64,000 bases of DNA from Pelmatolapia mariae (Eukaryota; Chordata; Actinopteri; Cichliformes; Cichlidae): the NCBI RefSeq assembly GCF_036321145.2, contig NC_086231.1, positions 3,619,001 through 3,683,000 of the forward strand, written 5' to 3'. The position numbers were made by a program, and so were the translations under genes. Below the pieces are notes generated by a model. That model saw nothing but the letters and a program-made list of their open reading frames with translations. It did no database searches and had not been told where the DNA came from. Of the stretch, positions 24,101-35,948 are shown one piece after another (the first letter of the stretch is position 1; every line of letters begins with the position of its first letter).

Positions 24101-26028
24101 AAAAACGTTACAGGAGATGGGACACATCACATCAAAATTTCATAAATACATATCAAACTGAAATAAGAAAATTTGGGAGACCTAAAGATCTCAAGAATGT
24201 CAACAGATTATTACAAAGTGATTTCACATCTAGATGTCCTGAAACCAGGAACTGAACTCATCCATTATATGGAGGACTTTTCAGCCTGGTGGAGGAGTGC
24301 GGCAGTCTAATACAAACATTTGTAGTTTTCAAAATCAGTATTTCCACACGTTCTCTTCTAGTCTTCTTATAAAACCTTTTTATGAGTTTTTATGAGGAAG
24401 TGCAAAACTTTAGAAGTAGAGTCACATTTACAGAGACCAACATTTTGTCAGGTTGAACTGCAGACACAAAGTTCACATCGAGAAAAAACACAGATGAGTG
24501 TTTTCTCACGCTGAGCGGGAGTAGATGGTGGGCGTTTGGCTGTAATGCTGTCACATGTTGAACCTCAAATATTTGATCATGGCAGATGAGGTTTTGTGCA
24601 CAAACACATCTCAACCCCTCCATGTTTTATCTGCAGCACAGCTACCGTGAGGTGGGCATTCTGCTGCTCTACCTGGCTGTGGGAGTGTCTGTCTTCTCGG
24701 GTATCGCCTACACTGCTGAATATGAAGAGGTAAAGTTTGACTGACGTGGGGTTGCATTCCACACTGGTGGAAATCGTTTAACTTTTAGTTTGTGTTCAAA
24801 TGAGTTCTTTGAATTTGCCTTTTAAACGTTTAACATCTTCGTTTCAGTGATTTCAGTGTCAGTCTGTTTGGCATGCCGTTTTACAGCCATCATCAGTTTA
24901 CAGTTTGAATGTTTCCAATACTTTCTGAGCAGTTTAAATTCCTCTCAGTATAAATATCGGAATGCTAACATACCGATGAACGTAGCAAACATTACATTAC
25001 GAAATGTTCGGCGGTTGCTACGGTATGAAGACGGAAAGCATGGCTACACACTTCAACAACTACTCAGTTACTTTGTAACAAAGTCTTTGTGTTAATACTC
25101 ACTCGTGTTCCTCCTGCCAATGAAATCCCTGACCTGATTTTCATGACATTTGGCTAATTAAAAGGTTTTGTCTCACAGAGTGTTTTACTTTAATTAGTGT
25201 CGTTAGACGCTGATAAATCCTTCACAGCTGTTAGCTTTGCTTTGGTCTGTAACAAATAAATATATCAGTGAATGAATAGTCAAAGTGGCGTGGCAGTTAT
25301 CCTGTTTTTCAGGGATATCTGTGATGTTTGAAGACACACCTGTTGGTGTAATTACTAACGATTCAAGTCAAAGAGCACATTAGTCCGTGTGGTCAGAGGT
25401 TTGTGTCTTTATTTAATCTCTTCCTCTTGAAAATTAGTTTTGAGCTTCAACATTGTTCTGATAGATTTTATATACCAAAGTATTTTATTATTTAATTGTG
25501 TTCTTTACATAATAGTATTAATAAATCTGAAAATCATTACCTTGGATGTCTAAAGCATCCCTCTGTGTCTGATTCCAGGATGTGGGCCTGGACACCATCC
25601 CGGCCTGCTGGTGGTGGGGGACGGTGAGCATGACCACAGTGGGTTATGGGGACGTAGTGCCGGTCACGGTGGTCGGAAAGCTGGCGGCAAGCGGCTGCAT
25701 CCTGGGTGGCACCCTGGTGGTGGCGCTGCCCATCACCATCATCTTCAACAAGTTCTCCCACTTCTACCGTCGCCAGAAAGCTCTGGAGGCGTCGGTGAGG
25801 AACAACAACCGCAAGAAGATGAGGATGAGCTGCGAGAGTGTGCCAGAGGAGGATGAAGAGGACGAGGGGTCAAACGGGGACAGCTGCTGCCTGGACGATG
25901 ATGATATTGATGATATCGAAGAGGACGATATAGATTATGAGGATGAAGGAGGTGTAATAAACTATAGTTATGTGGAGCATCCATCTTACACGTCGATAAC
26001 GAGGAAGAAGGAGCCGCATCAGCTGTGA
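15189..26028 (+). CDS. kcns1: Voltage-gated K+ channel modifier subunit Kv9.1, nine coding exons
   Basis: Coding exons: 15189-15359, 15498-15631, 16542-16706, 16787-16958, 17918-18001, 18976-19137, 20619-20702, 24637-24729 and 25579-26028; together 1515 bases, 504 residues. Kv9 subunits form no channels alone; they assemble with Kv2 subunits and alter gating. Seen: T1 tetramerisation domain (VHVNVGGLKR to WGINEFFLDSCC, residues about 19-125), S1 (about 180-205), S2 (about 228-250), S3 (LVSVVPIYVTLVF), S4 with repeated Arg (RLMRIFRVLKLARHS), S5 (GILLLYLAVGVSVFSGIAYTAE), selectivity filter TTVGYGD (374-380), and S6 with PIT (406-408) instead of the PXP hinge, as in silent subunits. S5-S6 match Kv9.1 better than Kv9.2 or Kv9.3. 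The start ATG has a good context (AACCATGG) and an upstream in-frame stop. The C-tail is strongly acidic (445-478). The tail-to-tail neighbour stk4 supports orthology with KCNS1. Confidence 0.95.
20340..20415 (-). repeat. Dispersed repeat, copy 3 (inverted)
   Basis: The - strand reads GCACAGAAGCCACACCTACC, then GAACAGCCAATCGGAAGAAAG, matching the copy at 4985-5060. Confidence 0.5.
21380..22735 (+). mobile_element. Decayed Tc1/mariner-type transposon
   Basis: The nucleotide pattern follows a common fish Tc1-like element. Reading through several frameshifts, pieces resemble the transposase around LKWTEATWKTVLRSDE (first catalytic Asp region), FGNHGCYGLWTK, the CYQHTVQKPASL stretch and WPACSPDLSPTE (third catalytic region). 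The left end begins with CACCATCCCAATT; the right end has ATCAAATTCAAAATGAGCAT and an A/T-rich tail. Bases about 22080-22480 do not fit the element and may be an insertion. The frame is broken throughout and the edges are approximate. Confidence 0.7.
21387..21423. repeat. 16-bp perfect hairpin at the Tc1-like relic left end
   Basis: ATGCACCATCCCAATT (21387-21402), loop CCTAA, then the exact complement (21408-21423). Confidence 0.8.
23330..23988. mobile_element. hAT-type nonautonomous element (659 bp) in a kcns1 intron
   Basis: Starts CAGGGGTGGGG and ends CCCCACCCCTA, near-perfect inverted ends. Flanks are CTTTAAAG (23322-23329) and CTTTAAAC (23989-23996), a 7/8 target duplication. It contains GGGCCATACTATTATG and CGGCCCAGAGGCCGG but no transposase domain. 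Confidence 0.8.
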
Positions 26029-26592
26029 TGAAGAGCTGCTGAAGGCTGTGTTCTCACTAGAGATCAAAGCTGTTCAGGTTCACTTCCTGCCTCATGCATG
26101 ACGTGTTCATATGAAACGATGACTGCATTCATATTTAAATCTGGCTTTCATTTAAAACAAGGCAACACAAGAGTGATCTGTACGCTTCAAGTTTGACCTT
26201 TGAACTCATCGAGCATAAACAGGAGGACTAAAGTCCAAGAGGGCTGGAATTTGATCAGATTTTGGGGAATTTAAAGAAATCAGGAGTTGGAGGGATCATG
26301 TTGTAAATTGGTTTTAACGATCAGCTTTGCGTTTCCATGACAAACATACGTGATGGACCGTAGTTTGCTATTATTCATGCATGTAGGCAGCTTTCAGGGT
26401 GGAAATTTGGCCTTTCTGATAATGAAGTTTTTATGTAGCTGTTAAAAAAGATGATAAAACCAAAACAATAAAATTACAGTACATAAGGCGACATTAAACA
26501 CGAAGGTCTGCTCAAGAACCGAATCGATTGAGCCTTAACTGAGCTGGACTGAAGAGAAATAGCATGCACGTGTATGAAATGAAATGAATAAA
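26029..26592 (+). other. kcns1: kcns1 3' UTR with poly(A) signals
   Basis: The sequence after the TGA at 26026-26028 contains AATAAA at 26467-26472 and 26587-26592, the likely cleavage signals. The extent is inferred from these hexamers only. Confidence 0.5.
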
Positions 26593-28904
26593 AAGATTAT
26601 GAAAGTCTGAATTGTTATTTTGTTCTTGAAGTAAAATGTATAAAGGTAATATTTGATAAAAAAGTTGATCAACTTTGTAATTTGAAGCCTCAGTGGATGC
26701 ATTTTTGTAGTTTTTTTGGAGCTAGAATAAGTGCAGTTAAGCTAATATTTAGGTTAGCATAAAGACTGGAAAGAGGTAAACGCAGTTAGCCCACATGTGT
26801 CAAAATCAGTGTGTCCATTGCAGAGTTATGTGTGTGGTCTGTATGGTAACCTGTGAACACATCACACTAAACAGACACAGCACCTGCGAGTTAACATGCT
26901 AGCTAGCACAAAGTGCAACAAAAAGTAAAGCTAATGCTAATGGTACATCTGAGGAGGGAGACTGACTAACCTACCTACAGCTTTACTGAGTGTAACGAGA
27001 GGCCGGTGTGCGCCGTGTCACTGTTATGTTGCTAAGGGATGTGTTTTAACCCAAACCATGATCTTTAATAAACCTAATCAGTGAGTGAAAGAGACTGAAA
27101 GAAGCGCAACCAATTCCCAAATGACTCGGACCGCTTGGATTCTAACAGACTTTGTAGGTCTCTGAAACTGGGCCGTTATTTTGTCACATTCGGTTTAAAA
27201 AGACACTAAAGCCAAAAGTCACCTTGTGATTAACAGTGAGATGCAGGCGGCATCTGAAAAACCAGAATCATCTCTGAGAACTGACTGAAAAACCTCACTG
27301 AAGTGTAAAAACCTAAATTTTACACAGATTTTGAGTGTGCTACAATAAACATGGTATCGTCTGTGGATGTTTATAAAAATCCTTCCAGATGTTTCAGACT
27401 GGCTTAAAAAGGTGCACAGGACCCTCTCTGTGAGGAAACACTACTAACCAGACACTTTATCTCCTCTGTCAACTAATTTCAGTAAACCTGAACGGTGATG
27501 AGATGCAACTTTTAGGCTCTGACTCAGGACAGCAGGTGATCTGAAAACCGTAAAATCATAATCTGTTGCACAGAAGAGCAAATACATGAAACTGAACAGT
27601 AAATCATTTAAATTTGGGTCATATCCTGAAGATAAATAAAGATATACTGCATCTTACAGTATTTATAGATTCCTACAGGCCTGTTTCAGTTTGAGATGCG
27701 TCATTGATGCTCGTTTAGTCATCACTTTGTGAAACGTCAAACACTTTGTACTCGTAAATGAACCAAACCTGTCAAACTGTCACTAAAAATCAGTTCTGAC
27801 GCTGCTGAGAGCATCAAACTCAGCATTCACCTGAGCTAATGTCTCTTTCTTTTTAATTCTACTAAGTCCTTTTCACGTCCATCTATTTTTTACACTCAGT
27901 TTATACTCTATATTCAGTGTCCTTTGGGCACACTTTGCTCTCTCCCTCTTTTCCTTTTGTTTTCTGTGTCATCATATCAAATGCAAATCAAATGTCCTTT
28001 AAATCTTGTTAGTCATGCAGAACAAATAATGTCAATAAAGTGAAGTCAAACAGAAGATAAAAAGGCAGATGTTAAAGAGAGAAAGGAAACATAAAGGACG
28101 GCAAAAAGCTCAATTAAAAAAAAGGAAAATCTGAAAGAGAGCAAAGAAAAACAACAGAAACATTAAACTCATCAAATAACAAAGCTAAAGACAAGACATT
28201 CAATCAGGGGTAGGTGAAAAGATACTTTCATAATAAAAAACAGCAAATCAAGGATAACCAAAACTCTTAAACATGACAGCTTGAGCCTTCAGTGCATTTT
28301 TTTTAAATAGTTTTATGTAGCAGACGGAGGACAACAACACTGTTCTGAATCTGGACTAACTTTTGAACTTCTTCTAACTTAAGAAGCCGTTAACAGAAGA
28401 ACTGGTTTAATATTTTGTTCTATTCTAGTTCCAGTTCACTCACCTCTGGTTTACTTACTATAACAACTTTCTTTCTGAGAGAACTGAAACTGTTAAGACG
28501 TCTTAATGAGAATCAGATTTGGGTGAACTGGCCCTTTAAATGTCACCTCTCTGCCAAAGCTTTGTTCTGAAAGACAAGCAGGGTGAAATTTCCACAGGAT
28601 GAACGACATTAAGATTGTTCTGCAGCTTAGCTTGAGTTTCACATAATGGATGCTGGTGTAGGACGAGTCTCCGGGCAGGATTCCTTCCAATCTGGGAGAG
28701 AGCTGATGATCGTAACACAGTTTGAAGCTGTTTGTTTGAAAATGTGGAGAGAAACTGAGAAAGGTTTTTGTCATCATTTGAAAAAGCCTTGGCACGATGT
28801 TTCTCAGCCTAAACACAGTGCAACATCTGCCTTTTCAGCATAATGAGAGAGTGTGTTCAGGATTTTGGAAGAAAAAGTAACAGATGAACTGTAAAGTTTC
28901 AACA

Positions 28905-29110
28905 GTGCTCAAAAGGGAACAATTAAGGGATTAAGGGAACAATCAGTCAGAGTAGTCAAGCGTCAAGGACATCTCTCTGTCCAGTTAGGAAGCAAAAACT
29001 ACTCTGACTCCACTTCAGCTGCTTTGGATCAAAGTGGCATCAGGAGCACTGGAGACTCCATTAAAGCTGCACAGGTAGTCCAGCTCCAGGATGGCACGAC
29101 CACTCAGGTG
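28905..29110 (+). mobile_element. Fragment of a Tc1-like element
   Basis: TTAAGGGAACAATCAGTCAG, a GTCCAGTTAGGAAGCAAAAA stretch, and CAGGTAGTCCAGCTCCAGGA with TGGCACGACC resemble the left part of a known fish Tc1-like element in which a TTAGGAAGCAACA leader precedes the transposase start. Only the 5' portion is present. Confidence 0.4.
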
Positions 29111-29884
29111 CCGTCAGGGTTTGTCAGTCTCAGAGAGAGACATCCAATTCATTTAGTTTAATTCAATTTTAATCATGTAGCTCCCAATCAAAGCAACAGT
29201 CGGCCAAAGGTGGCTAATCCAGTCAACCCCCAAAATTTGTGGGGGTTGCGTTCCTAGAGCACCTACGTTCCTAGATGTGGTCAATGAAAAGGCTACGAAT
29301 GCCTATTTCTATAGTTTGAACCCTAGTAGAGGGTTAAGGCTCTACAGTAGGGGGCAGTTGCCCTCCCCCCCCCTTGCCCCTGAGTAGATCTGCCCCTGTG
29401 TTGGATGTCCTCTTTCTAGGAAAACTCACACACACAGTTTCTGTTTTATTTTTGTTGGGACAAACAGCACATCCGCAGACAGACTGAAGGAGAGAGAGAT
29501 CAGATTCGTGGCCGGCTGATTAAAAATTCATTTCTGCTATTTTGGCCGACAGAAGTCTTAACAAGGAGAGGAAACAAGAAAAAGGGGGACGAGGCGTGCC
29601 TAAAAAGTTTGGGCGTTTGTGATGGATCTGATAGGACACGAGAAAACTTTTAGAAAGTGCAGAGGGCAGTGAGAGTCCTCCAGCCAAAGCTGACGTGAAG
29701 GCAGAGCATGACTGTGCAAACTGAAACATCGGTTATTTCATCAGATATAAAATCCAGTATGGAAATACTGAATAAGACAGTCACATGGAAGAAACAGTAC
29801 ATTTAGCCACGTAGACAGAGTCAAGACAACCTGCAGAAGCTCAAACTGAGCAGCAGAATGGGGAAGACTTTTAAGTAGTTTTAA

Positions 29885-30790
29885 ACTTGGCATGGTTTCT
29901 GGTGCCAGTCGAGCTGGTCTGAGTATTTCAGAAACTGCTGTTTACAGGGAACGGTAAAAAAAAGAGAGAGCAAATATCCAGTGAGCAGCAGCTCTGTGTT
30001 AATGTTTGACTGATGTCAGAGGTTAGAGAACTGCCAGACCGCTTCGAGCTAATAGGAAGGCAACAGTAACTGAAATAACCGCTCGTTACAACCAAGATAT
30101 GCAGAAGAGCATCTTGAACTGTAAAGCAGCAGAAGACCACACCTGTCGGATAAGAACAGGAAATTGTGGCAATAATTGCAACAGACTTATCGAAACTGGT
30201 AAACAGAAGATGAAAAATTTGCCTGGTGTGATGAGTCTCAGTTTATCCTGCAACATTCAGATGGTACGCTCAGAATTTGGTGCAAACATGAAAGCACAGA
30301 CCCATCGTGTCTCTTATCAGAGGTTCAGGCTGCTGGTGGGGTGATGTTGGGCGTATTTTCTCAGCATACTTTGGGTCCCTTAATACCAACTAAGAATTGT
30401 TTAAACACAACTGCCTACATGTGAATCGCTGCTGACTAGAACCACGTGACAGCTGCTTTCAGCAGGATCACACCGTGTCCCAAAGCTCAGATTATCTCAG
30501 ACTGGTTTCTTGAACATGACGATGACTTCACTGCAGTCCGGTGACCACCACAGTAACAAGATCCCCGTCCAGTCGAGCACGTTTGGGATGTGCTGGAACA
30601 GGAGAGTTACATGATAGATGGCAGCTGAGAAGTCTACAGTTACTTTGTGACGCTGTCATTTTAACATGGACCAAATTCTCTGAGAAGTGTTCTTTATATT
30701 TAATCTCTGCCATGAAGAATTAAAGCAGTTCTGAAGGAAAAATGGGGTCCAGCCTGGTACTACCAAGGTGTACCTAATGAAGTGTCTGCT
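29885..30790 (+). mobile_element. Decayed Tc1-like transposon with transposase remnant
   Basis: The pattern follows a widespread fish Tc1-like family: TGGTTTCTGGTGCCAGTCGA, GAGTATTTCAGAAACTGCTG, AACAGTAACTGAAATAACCG, then CAGACTGGTTTCTTGAACAT and GAAGAATTAAAGCAGTTCTG, closing with GGTGTACCTAATGAAGTG. The conceptual transposase is shattered by indels and stop codons. The matching outer terminal sequence is also found alone at 3583-3620. Confidence 0.75.
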
Positions 30791-33700
30791 GCGTGTTTAC
30801 AGTTACATTTGGTTTGATTGGAACTTTAATAAGAACCTATACGTACAAAAGTAAAAGCAGCATCTTTTATTGCTTTAGTTTTTTATTTTCTTTGTTAGAC
30901 AAGCAAACAACAAAAAACCCACAAAGCAGACAAACCAACCAAACACCAGTGATCTCAAACACAAGCTCCGACTTTAAGGCAGACGCTAACAGGAAGCAAA
31001 CTCAGATCCTGACATGCTCAAACAGATTTATACAAAAGGCAGAGACACAAGACGGAAGAAAGAACTTCTGAATTCTCAAAAGTCAGAAAGATTTTCACTT
31101 AGATTAACTTCTAAAATAAAAAGTCTAATCTGGAGCTGCTGAACTAAAGCGATATTTGACGTTTTTCTCTGGTTTTCTTTGCTTTATTCGTTTGTTCACT
31201 TTTTCCAGGCACTTTTACAGTTTCCTAAGGAATCCAATTCTGGTCTTTATTTGACCAATAAAATGTTTGTGCTTGAATATTGAGGTGAAATTAAACAGCT
31301 AGTTATATAAAACCAGCACGAAACAGTGTAAACGACAAAAAGTTAAAGAAAGAAATGTTCACAAAAAAAATGTAGAGATTAACGAGAGCCTAATTTTGAG
31401 TGTATGGATTTATCCATGAATCACTCATTGAATAAACTGACATGCTGTATACTGAAATGCTGCTCAGTTTTTTTTTTAAACTCAAGCATGTAAATTATAT
31501 TAAATCAAAGTAAAAATTTAACAGTCTCAAGGTTGAAGAAGTTTGGCTGTGACTGTTTTGAAATTGAAAAATTAGGACCAAAAATAAACTTGCAAATGCT
31601 TTCTGATGTTTGTTGTGGTTTCCATATTCAGCAGTTTATGAAGAATCAGTCAAAGGTTGGAAAATCAAAGGAAGCATTTAAAAGTGTCTCTGTTACATAA
31701 AAAAAAAAAAAGAGGTTCTCTGGTCTCCAGTGACTTCGACTTAATTTCAGGCAGCAACAAGCAGCTCATGCAAATAATTCAACAACAATCAGGCACCATT
31801 ATTTTAAATATGTGTCCCCTTTTTCTGAAAGTCAAGGGATCAAAACCAGTTTTTATATTCTGAAAAGCCCCACAGTGCATCCATGCATCCACAGTTGGAA
31901 AGATAAGGCAGAAAAAGCTTTGCCTGTAACACAGCAGGAAATGAATTGTGCTCATGAGTCATTATCTTACAGAGAAACACAGGAGACACCAACCAGCTTA
32001 AAGGGGCAGTTCAAACAAATTCACAGGTTCTTCCTCCGGCCTGCACTGATATTCATCCACCTTTATCAGTTTGGTCTCAGACATGCCTACAGTTGCTTAT
32101 TACTGCAAAGTACCAGGCTGATAAAATACGAGAATGTCAATGACTGTAACCACAGCACAGACCTGATGGATGATTTGCATCACAAAAAAGCTCAAAAAAC
32201 AGTGTGAACACAGAGAAATGGTCCAAATTATCTGAGCTGTAGACAAACAACAGCTACAGCTTCCCAAGTTGGACAATTCGAATTTCAAGCCACAATAAAA
32301 TCTAAACTAACATAAAGGAAAAATTTACCCACTGTACAGTTCTTATGAAGGATGAAAACATCCACAGAGGGCAGAAACATTTCTGCAGCAGGCTGTTAAC
32401 ATGTTTATTTCTGCTGTAACGTTGTGGACCGACTGATTTTGGGAGGAAACAGCAAATAGAGTTTCATTTAGTTCCACCGGACTGAAAGGAAACTGGCCCT
32501 GTAACTAAAATATGGTTGGTGGATAAAGAGCACCACAGGCCACAGGAAAATGTGCACATTGTGGATTTGAACCATCCGTTAAATACAGCATTTTGTGATG
32601 AAATCCAGCTGAAGGTTTTTCCCTCTGAAAGCAGCCGTTCTCACATTTTTTCTAAAGTCCTGTTTTTGACACTGAACTTTTCAGCTCGAATGAATCAAAA
32701 TATACACATGCAGCTGAGTGTTGCTCATATATACAGACGTGACCGTGTATGAAGGAACTTTGAACCATCTACAGCGTTTTCTAATTGGTTCTGCCATTAT
32801 TTCACACCCCTGAGGAGTTTTTATGACCTGAGAAGCTCATTTTCATCCGGACACACACAAACCGTCACCTCGCCGACTGACTGTGTCACTGCTAAACCTA
32901 CGTATAAAAATATAAACCGTCCCTTATTTTCTCTTGTGCTGGACCTCCTAAAGGAATGTCAGAAGTTAAGTCTTCTTGGCACTTTTTCAGGAGCGGCCTC
33001 GTCGAGTCCGCTGTGCCAGATCAAACCCGGGGGGATAAAAGCTTTGTTGAATCTGCTCCATAAATCTGTCAAACCAGGTCTGGTTTTTTTTAGAGCTTAT
33101 TTTAGGAGAGATAAAGAAAAATACTGGATCTGAAATGAAAATCCAAACAATAAGAGGGGCACTGGTGGTTAAACAAAAAGGCAAATGTGCTCATATTTCA
33201 CATTTTGGTGCAATCAACAATCAGAACATCAAAATTCAGAAGTTTTAGGATCCCAAACTTCATGTTTTACTTACAAACTGTCATCTGTGCTTTCAAAAAA
33301 TGACTTTTTGGAGATATGGAAGAGTTACCAAGTAAACTGATAAAAGAAAGATTAGATCTTCTCTTCTATCGTCCACATGCCAAACATTTATAAGGAGACA
33401 TTAATGGTTTCTAACACACTGTAATGTTACAAGTGCCCACGATATGCTCATTTACAGTTTCATCGTTTTATTTTGCAGCAGACTACGTTTGCATGTTTAA
33501 TGTTAAAGAATGCATGATTTTCCTCACAGGCTTCACTGATACAGAACCTCTGGCCCTGCTGTGATTAGTCACCTGTCTCTGCTGTGATTGGTCACTTGGC
33601 TAATCGAGAATAAGGCACTGTCAGAGAACGTCTAATTTATGGAGACCTCCCTCTCTTTGTAGGGAGTCATGCTGAGACGATCCAAAATGAATGAGACTTC

Positions 33701-35948
33701 ATTGAGCTGCAGCCAAAAATGTAAAATTTGCAGGGTCAACATTTTTGACAGAAGGGCAGGAGAGTGTATATAATTCTACTTTCTCTCTAAATATTTTTTA
33801 AACAAGTTCAGTTGAAGTAAAATACCTTTTTGTAAGTATTAGAGACGTCACAGGAGCGTGCACCACGAGTCTCAGCAGCTTTGATTTCAGTCATGAAGCG
33901 AGCAGGAGAGATTTTTAGATACCGTCATCTCCAATCACAGCTGGCTGCTTCTGTTTGTGCTGTGGTTTACCCACACTGCTCTGGAAACGGGCACAGTCGA
34001 GGGGGCTGCCCTGTTTCAAATTCTTAACTGACCAATCAGCACGCTTTAGCACAATGCGAACATTTTAACTTGAAAGAAAAAAAAAAAAATCTGCTTCACT
34101 GTAAGAAAAATTCAATGGCCTGAGTGTAATTTTATTTTATCAAAAAACAAACAAACAAAAAAGTAAAATGAGGGATTTTCTGTGTAGAGCTCAATAATTT
34201 TAGCCCCCTAGCTCCACACACTCCACTTCACTCAGGAAAATGTGTCTGAGTTTCTGTACAACAAGAACAGTTTTGCTTCAGTTTAACGAGAACAGTGAGC
34301 GAAGTTCATCTGAGGACGAGCCAAACAAGCTGCCAGGCGGCCACTGTGCCCCGTGTTACACTCTGAGGCCCACTCAAAGGAAAAGTATAAAAAAATAAAA
34401 AGGGCACTTCATTTAGTCTGCATGTCGACAACAATAACTCCTCCTGTGCTGTAATGACAGGATACTGATGACATACTGTAAAACTGCAGAGTGTCTTCAC
34501 AGGAGTTATGAATGTCGACACAAACTGGAAACACTTGAAAATGTCTTTTAACTCCTAATTTACAGTGTGTTAGAAACATTTACTAAATATTGACATAGTA
34601 CTACAGACTTGTAATTTTATGTAGCCAGATTTCTTTTTTCTTTTCTTTTTGATCATCTCAACCTGTCAGATTCATCTTCTGACCCACGAGCCGACAGATA
34701 ACCGAAACCCAACCGAACAAACCAATCAGAGAGCAGAATCATCATCTGTGAACTGTAAACACTCCTCATTAACTGGCCCAAGAGCTGAGATGACGATCGC
34801 ATAATCTTATAAAAGTGAAACATTACTTTGCATCTAAATATAAAACTGGAAAAAAGTGAAATGATGTGCTCTACAAAGCAAAGAATACGTCTGGTTCACG
34901 AACCACACTCTGCACTAACTGATCCCATTTTTCTGTCTTCTTTACTGAAGTAATTCTGCAGGCTGGCTTCATGCTGCAGCTGCAGGAAGTGAGAGAAATG
35001 TGCTTCAGCCGACAGAAGATCAAAGACAAAAGAAAAGATCTAGTAACAGTTTGGTCGCGAGGCACAAACACAAAGTCCGATATAATGAGTAGGACTTCAA
35101 TGTAACACCAAAGGCTGTGAAGTTATGAAATGTAGAAAACAGAAACGCAGGGACATGTACCAATTTAGAGAGTTTTCTCAAGCAGCTTCGAAAGAAAGCT
35201 TAGCTTTGGAGTTCAGAGCAAACTGTGTGGAAACACAGAATATGTGCAACATCTCTCAGATGACCAGTCGAGTGGAAGAGGAGAAAAACTGAACCGTTAT
35301 CTCCTCTGCTTTTAGCTATGAATTCAAATTCAGTGATTTGTTGTCTTTTAGAGATCTTTGGAAAAGCAGACTTGCCGGCAGAACCCAGTTTTATCCACTG
35401 TCCATGTTAAACTTGTGTGCATTTTTCAAGAATGAGGATTCATCCTGTTCTATAAAACACCTCGCTGTCTGACGCAGAAACCTAGAAAAGCTCAGCAGCT
35501 TCACCAACAATGATGGCAAGAACTTAAGTAATAGACGAGTACCGAAGTTTAACAGTCAGCAGTTCAAATGATGATGTACCACATGATTACAGACAGGACC
35601 TGACGGTCTCCAAGTATGTTCACCGTATGCTTAAAACAACTGTGTGCAAGCTTGAAATAAGCAGAAAGAAACTCGAGTCCAAAACTGCTGCTGATGATAC
35701 TGAAATGAAAACAAATGCCACAAACAGAAGGATCATGCTTCTCAAGCAGACAAAATAAATGTCAATGATATTCAGCTGAACAGCTTTTCTACAGTTTTTC
35801 TTAGACAAAGGTCCAAAAACTCAGCAGGCAGACGTCCAACGCGATAATCCTCGCTCCCCAAACGTCACATCACGTGGAAACTCCAGCAGCCTCGGTGACG
35901 TTCCTCCAAACTGCTGCAGAAAACGTGAGAGAAATCCTCCAGAACTTC

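Larger units (their letters stand above)
15360..25578 (+). other. kcns1 coding-region introns
   Basis: Eight introns: 15360-15497, 15632-16541, 16707-16786, 16959-17917, 18002-18975, 19138-20618, 20703-24636 and 24730-25578. Phases are 0, 2, 2, then 0 for the remaining five. All have GT and AG ends; intron 18002-18975 ends in an unusual TTTGAG. The 3.9-kb intron holds the Tc1-like relic (about 21380-22735) and the hAT element at 23330-23988. The intron 19138-20618 holds the inverted dispersed repeat at 20340-20415. I see no nested gene. Confidence 0.8.
26593..35948. other. Convergent intergenic region and stk4 3' UTR
   Basis: About 9.4 kb between the tails of kcns1 and stk4. It contains two Tc1-like pieces (about 28905-29110 and 29885-30790). 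It also has a possible interspersed-repeat fragment at about 29150-29210 (AATTCAATTTTAATCATGTAGC) and a C-rich patch at 29358-29380. GCTAG-rich sequence at 26740-26935 resembles a decayed fish repeat (weak). The stk4 3' UTR must extend leftwards from 35948, but I cannot place its end. No coding gene is supported. Confidence 0.5.
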
